Origin: Ptychodera flava
Lineage: Eukaryota; Hemichordata; Enteropneusta; Ptychoderidae
DNA: 64,000 nt
Reading direction: 5' to 3'
NCBI RefSeq assembly: GCF_041260155.1
Contig: NC_091928.1
Coordinates: 47,834,637 to 47,898,636, forward strand
Part shown: positions 24,201-37,145 of the stretch, in pieces
How positions within the stretch are numbered: the stretch's first letter is position 1
Layout: every line of letters begins with the position of its first letter
Translations under genes and position numbers: made by a program
Notes under the pieces: model-generated
Databases searched by the model: none
What the model saw: the letters and a program-made list of their open reading frames with translations, nothing else
What the model was told of the DNA's origin: nothing

Positions 24201-27157
24201 AGCTTCTGTGAACTACACTTTCTTTTAAATTAATTCCATCCTGCTATTAGTGATCTCTGAATAAAAATTAGTATGGAAAGTATTCAACAGACAGAAATAG
24301 ACCAAAAATGCTAAATCTATCGTGCATGTACATGTTGCATTGAAATGAACTCAGCTTTACTATTAATATCACTAGATTATACCATTAGATGAATCACGTG
24401 CTGTATTAGAAAAAAATTGGTAGTTGATGAGTTTTAGCAGACCAAACTTTATTTTAAAAAGTACAGTGTCTCAAATATAGTAATGGAGGCAGTTATTCGT
24501 TGCTGAGTTTCGAATTCCGGCCAACGGCGCGCCAGGTTTAACACAGGATGATAGCATTTATTCCCTCTGGCCTTTGGAGTCCGTCCAGACGGTAATAAAA
24601 ACCGTAACATGTTCTATCACGATTTCACTAAATATAACTCATCAGAACATAGGAGATTTTGCTATTTTTCACGCAAAGTTATTTTGCATGACCTGAAGTC
24701 ACCCTAAAAATGATACACGACTTACGAGTACGTCACGACTTTTGGTTTGTGGAACGACAGCATGACGTCAGAACAGTACCGTCAAGTGATCAGCTGGGAT
24801 GCCAGAGTACGGCCTATATGGTACGCCTTCAGAAATATTCGGAACGGATTGACCTAAGGCATACATACCTAGATACATACATAGATACACAGATACATAC
24901 CTAGATACATACCTAGATACATACCTAGATACATACATACATACATACATACATACATACATACATACATACATACATACATACATACATAGTTATATGA
25001 TGATATAGTTGTGTATACAGTTATATATTGTTATATCTGTAATTATATTTGCAGTGATATATATACAACTGTAACAGCAGATAAATACGCGCCTAGCGCT
25101 GCATACTCACCCTTAGCGGGGGTCAGCTAAATGAAGAAGCGATGACAACCGTTGGTCGTTCGTTCTGTGTAGTAAGGCTTGGGAGAGAGTGCCTCTGCTG
25201 TGTGTCAAGACTCACGACATCAACATCCGGGATGCTGTCACCTATCCTCAGGTTGCCGGACTGCATCATCGACCTGAACTCGTACATAAAATCAAGATGG
25301 CGGCGTACCTATTTTTGCAAAATAACATATACAGAATGTATACACTTATGTTATTAGAACTAGTAGAATTCGCTGATATTTGCTGCTGTAGACTATTATA
25401 TTTGCAAAAAACCGTATACACTCCTATCATGCCACATCTGAGACCGTAATTTTGGCGCCAAAATACAACTTCTGCATGAACGATAATTTATAGTTTGCTT
25501 AAATCTCTTGATTTTTCTTGATGTGTTTTATTGTTTATTTTACGAAGAATTGAATGTAGTCTACCTCTGGGTCTTTCTCGTATTTCTGGAGCAGCATCTC
25601 TATGACAAACACGCCCATTGGTGTTCCTTTGAAGTCGGGAAATTCTGGACATGTTTCTCGTAGCACCTGGTTGGCGGTGTCCGACCATATCGTCATCATG
25701 CCAATGATGACAGTCGGACTCGCTGGGTCGAGATTATCGTAGAGGAGTTGGGTTTCTTCAGAAAATGTCAATTCTCGGTGTTTTCTTGCTATCTGAATGA
25801 CCAGATCTCTGTTTTGCAGAAAGTTAAATAGTTTTCCTGTAATACAAGATGGAAAGAAGAAGTTAAACATTGGAAATTATGTCTGGAGCGAGATAAATAA
25901 TATGCGTTCTCATAAGGTCAAAATAAAAGCATGTGTGTTTGTGTTACACGCCCCGGGGAAATAGGTTACGTTGGTCGGATGGGGAATTTTTGCTTTTGTT
26001 TTTGAATCACTGAGATCAAATTATGGAAACGGACAACTGTGGTAGATTAATTACTAATTTATAATTAGGATAGGTCGGATTACCAGAAACTAAGAATAAA
26101 AGCGATTGGGGTAGATCAACTTACGGGGTGAGTCCCGTGGAATATTTTTACATATGAGTCTTGTACAATCGTGCATAATGCTTGTATAAAATCGATTTTG
26201 CAATGGAGTTCCACGACTGTCTTATCGCTGAAACACACACTGCTCTTTCAGGAAGGAAGAAATTAACAATTACTATGCTAATTAATATTCGATATCGTCT
26301 TTAATATTGATATATTTAAATTCTACGTCAACTCAGTCAACTGAAATCAGCCATACTCCCGAAAGGACCGAATTCTTGTCAAATCGTGAAACTCTCGTAC
26401 CAGAAGTAAATTCTATTGACGTTGCCATGGTGAATGATTGCTATGGCAGGGCTGTCCTTTCGCGCCACACTAGCCACACCTGTTCATGGAAAAGCTTACG
26501 ATGAAATTTTTTCTACGGAAATGTTCAAAAAAGTCGAGCGAATATTCTCTGGATGAAATCACGCTTGAATGTGAAGGAATGCGGTACGACAGTGTTAATT
26601 TCCCGGTGCGAAACAGTCACTTGCTCAAAACTATGTACATTGCCAACAGAAAGGGTATTATGTTTGCCAGCCTCACCTAAAATTCCTTGCACAAAAGGGA
26701 GTACCTTAACATTTTAAATGTTGTGACATTTCTAACAAAATTGACGAAATTTACGTGTTAAGTGCTCATAAGTTAATGAGTGGCCAAAACGTGTCAGACA
26801 GCTTACCGTACAGACAGGCAAACAGACGAGATAAGTATACATAATTCACTTAATTTTTTCCGCATACCAGATCACCGCGTTATCGGATACAGTGACATTT
26901 GTACATGTCAAGAAACTTGTCACCTCGTTTAAAAGCTCAAATTAAAGTCACTTCAGAGTTTTTCACGTTGACGTCACCCCTATTGCTGTCACTTGTTTCA
27001 CAATCAAGCGGAGACGAGACGCTAGACACTGGAGTAATATTTTCATGTATCTCTCTATGTCTTCGTTCATTTGGAGGGAAAATATATATAACTTTACATA
27101 AGCCAAGATCTTTATGTTTAAATCAAAAAGTTGCACGTCATTTAATATGATAAACCA

Positions 27158-27241
<84 letters not shown>

Positions 27242-30200
27242 AGATAGACAAATAGATAGGTAAGTGGATATAGATATATATTTACGACGACGCATTATTT
27301 CAATGAGATTCATTAGCAAATAGATTACTACACAAGGTTTTGACGCTTAATTTTTTACTCCAAGCTACTTGTAAATTATGTTCTTAGGTTCAGATTTTGA
27401 GAAATGTTGAAACCTAGCTATCGGTAATGCGTTACGTCACACATCATGACGTGAGGATTATATTCTGTTTGGTATTTTGCGTGTGATTGTGTGTTTTCCC
27501 CACATGGTACACTGTCTGCAGTTTACTAAAATTGATGCGTAATAGCTACTATAAAACGTTACCCTTTCTGATTCAAAAGTGTCTGATGATGCTGATCAAA
27601 GCGCCGTGCCATATGGCTCAGCTCGGCTCAACGAATCGCCTTGTCCGAGAAGGAGGTCACTGCACCACGTGCTCAACACGCTCGGCGGCGTGATGTGCAA
27701 CCACCCATCCACCCACGTAAAAAAAACAAAAATCTTTCCAATATTGCGACACTCCCTGTGCTATTCAACACTATTTGATGGAGAAACAGCATTTTAAAAA
27801 GAGGAGACAATATCCACTAAAATGACGAAATCCAGATAAGGACACAAGATAAAGTTTTATGAGTCGGAACCTCATATCATCCCATTCTTCGCTCAACGTG
27901 TTGGTATTTTCTGTATTGTGCATCATTTATTCCCGTTTGCAAGACATCACAATGTTTGAAATGTAATTAAACAGAAGTTACGTGGTAAGATTTCATAACT
28001 CACACTGGTTCTAAAACCGTGGGAAGACTCAAAGGAACGCGACTGTCTATCTATTTCATCTCCTGCCCTGGACTCCTCCCAAGTATAGTGGATAATGCTC
28101 TCAAGACTTAACGATCGTAAGAAGGGACAACACGTATATTAGTTTCAGCTGACATGCATACATACATTTACATACATAGGCATATGCAAAACGATTGGAA
28201 CTATTTTATGAGAACTGGATCTTTATAGATTTCAAATTTCTCAAAAGTGTTGGGTGCCCCATACTGAATGTTGCAATTAACTATTACAAATTACTCATAA
28301 AAACACGTGCATTGCTTAGAGAGAAAAGCAGATGAGCGTACATTTGCAGAATAAACCGACATTAATTCACTATCCAATTATCCCAATTTAGTTCCAATCG
28401 TGTTATACATAGATAATACATAGATACAAAGATACATACATAAGCTTAGATAATACATGCATTCATTCATACATACATACATACACACATACATACATAC
28501 ATACATACATACATACATACATACATACATACATACATACATACATACATACATACATACATACATACACATACCCGCCCGCCAACCTACAAACCTACTT
28601 ACCTACCTCCTACCTACCTACCTACATACATACATGCATGCATGCATACACGCATTCATTCATTCATTCATTCATTCAAGGATATATAACAGAGGGAGAG
28701 ACAGACATTTAGACAGACGGGCAGACAGAAGGTAGAGGAGGAAGGCATGACATGTTCAGACAAAAAAGCAGATTCCCAGAATGTGCTAGTCATGGTGACA
28801 AATATTGGATACGGGATGACTAACCAGAATAATTGACCGATAATCACGCGACTGGCTGTCGAAACATCTACATTGTTGAGGGGTCGGTTCCAATGAATTG
28901 GTGCATGGTGCGTGTGTCTCAAACTTTCGAAGTCACTGCGGCTGACGCGATGACGTCAATGGATGACGTCACGCAGAGTTGGTGCATGGCGCTACCGAGT
29001 CCACAACCAATGGGGTTACTGGAAGTCGCAGACTCCGCAGTTAACTAAGTCATGGGGCTCGCTATTTGGATAGTTTCGAGTTCAAAAGGAAAATTCCTCG
29101 CAGGCACGACCATCTAATTTCCAACACAGTGATGATACGGTTCTTAAGAAGGGCAATGACGACAAAATCCAACTTGCAGAGTATGCCCATGATATCGCAT
29201 CATTCGAGGCCCATCAGTCAATAATGTATGGTCAAATCCGAGATCTGAAATTCTGATCGTCATCGGGCAATATAACACTCTAAACCCTATAAAGTCGACA
29301 TCTTTTGTATGGAATATAAAAATCTTGAGCGGAATGAAGTTTGCCTTTCGATTCTGTCACGTCAGTGACTTTGATGTCTGTTCGATAGTCGAAATGTAAA
29401 TCTCGCCACATTTAACATCTTAGTCAACTGTTACATGAACGCTTCATACCTACATGTACAGTCATTTTGCTCGCATTGCCCCCATTTATTCTTTTAACGC
29501 AAACGTTTGACTTGTCGACAAGCTCGATCATGATGAAAAGATAGCTGTGATTAGGTTGCGATAAAATGCCTTAAAATGACCTTGAACTGGCCGGGGCAAC
29601 AGCAGCTGATGAAACTACAAAAAATAAAAGCTTCCCGCGAAAAACGAAATTCGTGAAATCTAACAAGTGTGATCTGCACAAGTACCCACCTCTCACAACT
29701 GAGTGCGATCAAAGGCATAACATGAGCATTACAGCAGAGAAAAAATAGCATACGTCCATCCCTATGCGGGCTTTGAAATCTATACCAAATCTTATCATTC
29801 ATGCTCTACTTCAGTCTTCTGGCGCGCAAAACCGAAAACGGTGTCAAAGGGTCGCTACATGAAAAGCAAAGACTCAAGGTCACGTTCAGTCATTCTGTAT
29901 TATATTTGCTGAGTCATTTGTGAAGAGACTGGTTTTTTTTTACCTTTGATAAAAAACTAAGGAGCTTTATACTGAAGGCTGTTTGATGAAGAATTTCAAA
30001 ATTGGTGAAATTAGTGCTAACAGTTTGTAATATCAAGAAATAGCTGAAGACTCAGTTTTTCTGAGAATTACAGCTGGCTGACGAGAATTTGTGTTCAGAA
30101 AGGACGCGCCAAGGAGATTCGTGGCGAGCAGACGATCATTGGTTTGGCGGGAAAAAGCGAGTCATGATACTTTTATGCAGAATGCAGTGTACCTCCAATA

Positions 30201-31484
30201 CTACTAGCTAAAACGAAAGCGTCATGGAAAGCTTCCCGAACGACATTCCAAACAGTTTGATGTACTGTAGTCGCCCATTGTAGAAGCTCAAAAAGCATTA
30301 ACTCCATGTGTCTTGAAACCGTCGGAGTATTTCAGGGTGGGTAGACACCTAGGGGAAGGTCTCAGCGCGTGAACAAAGGTTCTCTTGTCGCCGCTTTCAT
30401 TAATAATTCATCTAGCACAAGGCGCTTGAAACAGAATACATCTGACGTAAATTGACTATCAATTCCCCGTACTCAATGCAGTATATAAGAGACAATCATA
30501 TGTATCAAAAGAAAAAAAAACAACGGAAAAAAAAACCGCAGACGCAACGGAATTGCAAAACCTGTTGCTGTTCAAACAAATTTACAAAGATGATGACAGA
30601 AGAACTTATGGTGCGTTCACAGGGTACTGTACGTATAGACACATCACAGGCGTGCCGATGAACAAAACGCCCGAACGAAATGACTGCACGCAAGCCCATG
30701 TTAAAGCCCCCACCTTATCGATCGATCCACCCCGGTAGTCCAGATTTAACCACTTTACAACTTTGGCTTAACTTCTCAAAAATGTACGTCCCCCTAGCTC
30801 TCATCACGTAGGAATGTCTGTCGATTGCCAGCGAAACCAATACTTTTATTTTTAAAGTCTAGTCATGCGCGGGGTGTGCTGTCGGGTAGCTTTCCATTTT
30901 AATTACTACACCATTTACCAATCGACACGTCACGGTGTAGGAGATTTTAAAACTTTGGAAAACGTGAAAATTACCACATTTCATAATTAAGGCCTAGTAG
31001 TGACATTAGTAGGTACGGTATGCAATAAAAATCGACAAGTATAAAATCGCTAAAGTGGATTCTGATGTTCCAGACACAGCAAATGAACTATAGCGTTATT
31101 TGCGATGAATGTGTCAGTATTTCCAGTTGGCAACCAGTTGGGATATACGTGTAGTCACGTCACGACTTGCATGAATAAACTGTCTCCTGTAGTCAAAGCG
31201 ACCACTTTACTTTTCGAATTTTGTCTAAATGCAAATCACTGTGGGCGCCAATCGAGAGTTTCTGAAACTTAAAAAAAAGTTTAAAACAAGAGAGCCATAA
31301 AAAGAAGAAAATCTTCAGGAAAAAAATTTCACTTACCATTCATCAAGTTCGCCATCATGGCCATTGGGGGACCATCGTGAGGGTGGGCACCGTTCATCGG
31401 TGCTGGGCCCATCATCATCTTCGGCATCGGGCCGGCGCCGGCCGTAGGCCCTCCACGCATACTGGACAGCAGCTTCAAAGACAT
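18235..31484 (-). CDS. Iodothyronine-deiodinase-like selenoprotein, 5 coding exons, 353 codons
   Basis: Thioredoxin-fold oxidoreductase related to enzymes that remove iodine from thyroid hormones; substrate here is unknown. Minus-strand exons: 31337-31484, 25544-25836, 25111-25308, 19766-19938, 18235-18484. Phases at the junctions are 1, 0, 0, 2; total 1062 nt. Exon 3 ends with the motif VVIASSFS-UGA-PPLR, matching the deiodinase active-site loop with selenocysteine at codon 209. Exon 4 follows with the family signature VDFLFVYLTEAHPRDGF, and exon 5 with VRVVVDTMENDF and AHPDRAYIVENGKMAYIG. The start is the first ATG after an in-frame stop, downstream of a TATA box. The N terminus is Met/Gly/Pro-rich with no clear membrane anchor, unlike vertebrate enzymes. 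Exon 2 has no recognised domain, and its frame meets a TAA just past the donor, so exons 1-2 could also be a separate short gene. The exon 2 donor (C/GTAAAA) and exon 3 acceptor (AAAAATAG/GT) are weak. Confidence 0.82.
20046..20165. repeat. (CATA)n microsatellite
   Basis: About 30 near-perfect CATA units with a few CACA variants, in deiodinase intron 4 (between exons 3 and 4). Confidence 0.95.
20787..21322 (+). repeat. Two adjacent partial copies of the TTAA-type repeat (copies 4 and 5)
   Basis: Begins TTAAGGTTGTACGTGC, reaches an AAAATGGCCGCTACC block, then restarts at about 21040 with AAAATCAAGGATAAAAATC and repeats the same body (CCAAGATTTACCGATATTTG) through GAGAGTCCGAATATC. It looks like nested or tandem insertion of two copies. 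Confidence 0.55.
21877..22236 (+). repeat. TTAA-flanked MITE-like repeat, copy 6 (best preserved)
   Basis: Begins TTAAGGTGGTATGCACCTCG and ends CCCCGAAGCGCATTCTATATCTTAA, so the ends are inverted copies bounded by TTAA. Length 360 bp. It shares CCAAGATTTACCGATATTT and GAGAGTCCGAATATCTG with copies 4-5. Confidence 0.7.
24858..24990. repeat. (CATA)n microsatellite with CTAGATA/GATA variants
   Basis: First half alternates CATACCTAGATA units; second half is pure CATA. It lies in deiodinase intron 3-4 close to the selenocysteine exon. Confidence 0.93.
25111..25308 (-). CDS. Deiodinase exon 3 carrying the UGA selenocysteine codon
   Basis: A 198-nt exon, phase 0 at both ends. It reads continuously from RIGDSIPDVDVVSLD through NERPTVVIASSFS to an in-frame TGA (plus coordinates 25123-25125), then PPLR and a strong donor GTGAGT. 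The frame before and after the TGA is open and family-like, which argues for recoding rather than termination. An automatic gene caller would break the gene here. An alternative acceptor (CACAG at 25165-25167) would make a 54-nt exon, also phase 0, but the longer version adds residues that fit the family. Confidence 0.82.
27161..27238. repeat. (AT)n microsatellite
   Basis: About 39 uninterrupted AT units in deiodinase intron 1. Confidence 0.97.
28190..28404. repeat. MITE-like element, copy 2 of a pair
   Basis: Left end AACGATTGGAACTATTTTAT and right end TCCAATTATCCCAATTTAGTTCCAATCGTGTT form terminal inverted repeats. The interior matches the copy at 16923-17133. A CATA microsatellite begins shortly after it. 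Confidence 0.6.
28456..28677. repeat. Compound microsatellite (CATA)n-(CCTA)n-(CATT)n
   Basis: About 28 CATA units, then CCTA/CCTAC units near 28590-28625, then ATGC and CATTCATT units to 28677. Located in deiodinase intron 1. Confidence 0.93.
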
Positions 31485-31579
31485 CAAATGGTGGACCGGG
31501 AAGTTTCGAAGTTTTTCTCGCCTTTCGGTTCTTGTCGAAATCAGCTGGTAGAACTACTGACTTTCCGCTGAAACCGTCC

Positions 31580-31587
31580 CTTTTATA
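31580..31587 (-). promoter_or_regulatory. TATA box of the deiodinase-like gene
   Basis: TATAAAAG on the minus strand, about 100 bp upstream of the chosen start codon (31484). This spacing allows a transcription start near 31552 and a short 5' UTR. An overlapping open frame that begins right at this box is therefore a shadow. Confidence 0.6.
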
Positions 31588-31599
31588 CATCGCGTTCTG

Positions 31600-34199
31600 T
31601 TCACCTTATATCGCCCCCTCGCGCGATTATTTGCCGGGCACCCAGGTAAATATAGGTCAGGGCAAGAAAGTAGGCCACACAATGACCCGATTAAGTGAAT
31701 GACCTCTCATACTTGTGGACACCCTAGGCACTGATCAGAATGCAAGCCTTAAGTCGAGTATAATAAAAATGTCAACATACCTTTAAAATGTGTTAACCTA
31801 CCGCAAAACATTAATTTATTCGATGATAATATTTTGCCTGAGTGTGTACGAATTGTCAAAAACTCACGCTAAAATCGTTCGGCCAGTCTCAAATTGGTAT
31901 TATCTAAGTGCATAATCATCAGTAGGCTAGAGGGACAGAATTATGTGTCAAAAACCGAGACATTCGATGAGGCTGATGAAATCATTGTGTTTAACCAAAT
32001 GGTTGTACGCATCTGTTGCGCAAGACAGGAATTCTTCGATAGTGTGTCACCTATATGAAGATCGCTTGAATGAAAAAGCTCGAACTATTTGGCATAGCTA
32101 TACTTGTAGAGGTAAATTGCTCCTTGCTATTGTTTGCGTATAGTGTACACGTGCCTTACGTTGAGTAACCATATATGTAGATATACAGCCGTATTCGCTG
32201 TAAACGTCCATTCGCAAAAGCCCATTGTTCGTGACGCGAACACTGGGGGCACCTTCTACGCACTTCTTGTATTCGAAGATAGCTTTGAGTCAAAGAACCT
32301 TGTTTATATCTGAGAAACAGTGTCAACAAGTTTTTTTCCTCGAAGTCTTGAGTCGATAACCCCACTTCCGCGTCTAAAGCAGGCTTTCCGTCGTAAACAT
32401 AAATACTGACTAACCACTTGTTTATTAATAATAAAGTGCGGGAAAATTGCAAAACATTTATTTTTCGGACGTGAATTTGCCACACAGGCGTGGTGTCAAC
32501 GACCGGTTAGTGGGTCTGATTTACAGAAATGCGGTTTTTGAGACACCGATATTATCATCCTTAAACGAAAACACGACCCAATGCATAATAGGTATACGGA
32601 CTATGTACATTGTGCTACACAACATTGTTTGTTTTATTAAAATTAAGCTTACTCGTACTAGGCCTAAGCGTCACTTTTTCGACAGAACTGTCCAGGTTTA
32701 CGAACGTTCGACAAACATTTGATAATCTGCACTTGACCCTGTGGACGTGTCTACTCGTCCTCTTTTTGTCTTCGTCCCTAATGTCTACCAATCCTTACTC
32801 GCTGTGAAATAACCCATAAAATCATAGGTGTCCCCAGTAAGAAGTGAACTGCACTCCTGACGGAAACCATTCGGATTGCTTTCGTCATTTTCGACGAATG
32901 AATAACAAAAAAAGGTAGAAATCAAAAATGGCACGACTTCATGTTGTAGAGCGCGACCAGTATTCCGTATTTGTGAGGGGTGGGTCATTGGGATCTTTGG
33001 AGTGGTCAAAACTGAATTTGTTGATCTGCTGAGAAATAGCCTTAAAGTTTTTGAAAATAATTGTACCAATGTAAATCGAGACTGATATGTGTATGTAATT
33101 CCGAACAGCATACTATGCCTAATTAAAGAATATGTTCAAATATATTTAATTTCGGAAAACTAAAATGTATCTTTGCATGCTGACCCCCCCCCCCTGGAGG
33201 CTACGACGGTGCGTCCCTTGGAAAAATCCAGTGCCATAGTCCAGTATGTTAGTTTCCCGCCAGGCACTGTTCGTTCGGCACGTAAACTAGCGAATCAGCA
33301 GAAAAAATACGAGCGCGTGAGCTTGAGCACAGCAGGATAAAGTTGGCACCAATTTTTCTACAATATTTGCGTGACGCACATTGCGAATTAAACTATCGAC
33401 CCTGTCTGATGGCAAATCTTTGAAGAAAATATTTTGATTGAGCCCAAAGCCAGGAAGAAATCTAAGGCTAAATGAGATTCCCCCTGGTGGGACTTCTGTT
33501 CTGTGTCAAGTTGACCCGGCTACTTCATTCATATCATTTTTCATTTATTTGTGGGAGGGGCTTCCGTACACAGAAACAACACTCTGCCACGAACCTCCAG
33601 TAACATACGCTCTTCAGTAAACCACATGGGGAATGTGCCGCAGATCACGACTGCCGTGCGTGTGTGACTGCTGTCCACTTTCAGACGACATTGCAGTCGG
33701 TCAACGGAGAGCCAATCACCTATTTGCCAAAACAAATTTAAGCAGGCGACGATCCTATTGTGGACTAGACTTTGCTTGCGTCGACTTTTCGTGTGACCGG
33801 TCGTCAAACCTTTTGGGCAGGACGAACGCGGTGTGGAAACACTTCGTGTAGAAATTTTGGACACCTGTTGACTGAACGTGAATAATATTAAAACGAGAAA
33901 TAAAAATCTAAGGCGTTTATTTTTCTACATAGTGTGGATGCCATATAAGAAACCTATTGTCATACTGACACCACCGTAGGCTTATGTATTGAGAGTGGCT
34001 TAGAAAATAGCTAACTTAAGCCCGAAATTGGCTCTGCCCGTTTATGGTTAATGGGCTTTACGTTTTTCAATCGTGTGGCTAATTCGTAATTGTTCACACC
34101 TCGCGATCTGCGCTATGTACAATTTGCAACACACCTTTGGGAACCAGTTTGGCAGATGTGGCTCGTCTGAATATATCAAGTGACCCTTCGTTTGAACAA
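31600..34199. other. Upstream region of the deiodinase-like gene; no gene recognised
   Basis: Only short, unrelated open frames. A run of C (about 33183-33192) is the only simple feature. It probably includes upstream regulatory DNA, but no element can be named. Confidence 0.5.
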
Positions 34200-35387
34200 G
34201 GAACTACGGTGGCCCCTACACGCCACGGAACTCTATTACTTTTGAATATAAACTCTAATTTTTCTTGACAATATCTTTAATATTTGTGAGAGATTTATTT
34301 TCTCCACCGCAAACTTTTAATTTTGTACGGGCAACTTTATCTTAACATTATCTTAACTTTACTTCTCGAAAGTAGCTTTAGTTTTAACAATAAAGAAAAT
34401 ATGTTTCTCAAAAGTTTTTATTTTGTAAAACAAACGTAAATTTTTTCAAGATAACAGACTCCCCTACACGTCATGGAAATTTATTACTTTTGAACATAAA
34501 CTCATATTTCTTGGCAATATATTTAATATTTGTAAGAAATTTTATTTCTCCACAGCAAACTTTTATTTCTGAACGCAGAAACTTTATTTTTGGGGTAAAC
34601 TGTTTTTAAAAACTTTTAACAAAAACACTTTAACTTTTAAAAATTAACATTAACTTTGAACAAAATATTTGTTTCTCAAAAACGTTTTTTATCCGAAAAG
34701 AAGTAAAAATTGTTCAACAGAGTGTTGAAGATATTTGCTGAGCGCGAACTGAGTTACTTAAATGACATAACCTTATGTCCTTAGAGCAGAAAACTTAAAT
34801 TCTTAAAGAAAAGTTTTATTTTTCAAGAGTAAAAATTATTTCTTTATGGAAAAAAGATTTTCTCAGAGCAGCAAATTGAAATATAGTGAATAAATTTTTT
34901 TCTCAATGGAGAGAAATTATTTTCTGAAGACAACAAAACTAATTCCTTCAAGATATATTTTCCACATATGAGTGTGGTTTAAGAATTTGGTAAAACTGAA
35001 CTGAAACGAAAAGGAGAACGAAAAAGGGATGAAAAAGTCAAACTTACTTTTCTTCAGAGCGAAATTTATTTCTGAGAGGAGAAATATTTCATGTGAGGGC
35101 GCAATTACCTATAATGCATAGCAAACTCTTTCTAGCGAGAGTAAACATACTTTTGGAAGAGTAAAACAATTTTTCCGACGAGCAAAACTATTTTAACGGC
35201 GGCGGAAGTTAAAGTATCCCACCATGCAACACCCAAGTTTGATGACCCAGAGTCTCCGAGTTGGTAGCCGGTATCAGACAGTTCGTGTTCATGTCGGCTA
35301 CATGGACGATCTGCTCTCCGAGACAACCATGACTGACTTCATCGGCGATACGGGCACGCCTGCCCGGCCCTACCCTGCCTGCGTACG

Positions 35388-35455
35388 ATGCTGTGTGTTG
35401 GGGCCGTATAACGCCGGGAACTCACAACATCGTACACAGGGCTACGGGCACGCGG
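35388..35455. repeat. Nested hairpin in foldback left arm
   Basis: GCGTACGATGCTGTGTGTT is mirrored by AACTCACAACATCGTAC around a CCGTATAACGCCGG core. The same core recurs in the other small hairpins of this element. Confidence 0.6.
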
Positions 35456-35460
35456 GTCAG

Positions 35461-35545
35461 TTGCTGCGGATCCATAGCCCTACCATTCCCTGTGCTGGTT
35501 ATGTTAACCAGCACAGGGAGTGGTAGGGCTACGGATCCGCAGCAA
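35461..35545. repeat. Nested near-perfect hairpin in foldback left arm
   Basis: Arms of about 40 bp (TTGCTGCGGATCC... and ...GGATCCGCAGCAA) around ATGTTAAC. It would extrude as a cruciform. The sequence is absent from the corresponding place in the right arm, so it is a later insertion or local inversion. Confidence 0.75.
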
Positions 35546-35664
35546 GCGGGTCAGTTGCCACTTGTCTGAGTCCCCGAAGAACGGTTTTATGTTTGAGTGA
35601 TTCGTCCTGACGGCAGACGGTGTGCGACGGGACCGCATTGGGGTTCTTCATTAGCTCTGCATGA

Positions 35665-35798
35665 CATAGCCCTGCGAACAGGTCTGTGTGTTCCGGCGTT
35701 ATTATACGTTATTAGAGAGGTTTAGTTACACGTAATTACGTGTAACTAAACCTCTCTACTATACGCCGGGAACACACAGACCTGTACGCAGGGCTATG
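35665..35798. repeat. Nested 134-bp hairpin in foldback left arm
   Basis: Starts CATAGCCCTGCG and ends with its complement CGCAGGGCTATG. The core is TTAGTTACACGTAATTACGTGTAACTAA, flanked by GTGTGTTCCGGCGTTA and its complement. Confidence 0.75.
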
Positions 35799-37145
35799 CA
35801 TGGCAGGGCTGTGTGTTACCGGCATTATACAGTCTCCCGCCACCAATAACACCGGTAACACACAGCACACACAGCCAATGTGTGTGATATTCATCTTTTC
35901 TAAGAGGAGAAGCCAGATTCGTAATTTATAGAAACTGAAACTGAACCGAACCCGCCAGATTTGACCACAGTCGCGGACTGGTTTTGACTTTCACGTACGT
36001 GTGGTTTGCGGGGTCAAAAACGTGAAAGTCTACCAGCCCGTAAACAGTCCGGGTTATGTCCATAGAGAGGATATTACGATTGACCAATCAGCGAACCTGC
36101 CGCCGCCAACGTCATGAATAATTAACCATGCAATCCGTGGCTCGCAGATTGTAATGAGTTCGGAACTTTCGGCCAGATTTCACCCTTTATTTTTAGCACT
36201 AGGTAGTTTTTAGATGTAGACGTTATGCACAATGTTCAGTACGGTCGAGATGGCGACTGACACTGGTGGTTATTATATCGAATATTACTTCTTTGGATGG
36301 TTTTCCTGGCTAGGTACCGCTCCTAGAAATCAGGATTTGACCCTTGTAAATTTACAGCAAGTTATTTGTCGCCAAATATCGCCTATTTTGGTCAAATTTA
36401 ATTTAACCTTTCCATCTGTAGCATGGAGAATGTTTCAAGCTTTGCAACGATGGGTCAACTGTTCTTGTCAATGATCGGAGCACGATGGAGCACGATTTTT
36501 TCGATCACCATGCATTTCCCGGTACGATTGACCCTTCGCTCAGAAAAACGCGCGCAGAATCAATCGCCGAGAAGTTAACCAGAAGCTGGTAAAGAGTACG
36601 AAAAACGTCCAATAACTCTTTGTCGAACATGGTCTAGGGTAAAGAAACTCAGAAAACTATTCCTGAAAAAATCCTTACAGTTTTTAACGCGGTAGAACGT
36701 CGCAAATTGACTCGACACCTCCGGGTAGCCAACATTCTCACTCGATCGGTCACGGTGGATCAGTCAGGTCATATCGCGATCTCAGCATAACATTCCAAAG
36801 TGAACCCACTTAACCTTTAACCTCATTACATATACAGTATGTGATTGGTTCTTGCTTTAACCTCATTACATATACGGTACGCCATTGGCTTTTCATATTA
36901 TCCTCTATATGGACATAACCCGGACTGGGTAAAAGGCATATCCCGCCGAAAACACCACAGCTGTGGACCCCTGTGGACCCACAACTACTGTTTTGAACCA
37001 CGCTCGACTGTGGTCAAATCTGGCGGGCCAGGTTCAGTTTCAGTCGAAGACTCTATCAATTACGAATCTGGCTTATAGAAAAGATGACTATCACACAACA
37101 TAACATTTCACAACACAGCAACTGATGAAGGAATAGCTCTGGATG

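Noticed and set aside
31333..31590. 85-codon minus-strand frame starting MYKRDGFSGK
   Set aside because: Its first codons lie on the TATA box, and its phase at the donor would give a stop after splicing. The overlapping frame starting at 31484 splices in phase.
36232..36474. 80-codon frame in the centre of the foldback element (MFSTVEMATDTGGYY)
   Set aside because: Too short, no family resemblance to a transposase, no supporting context.
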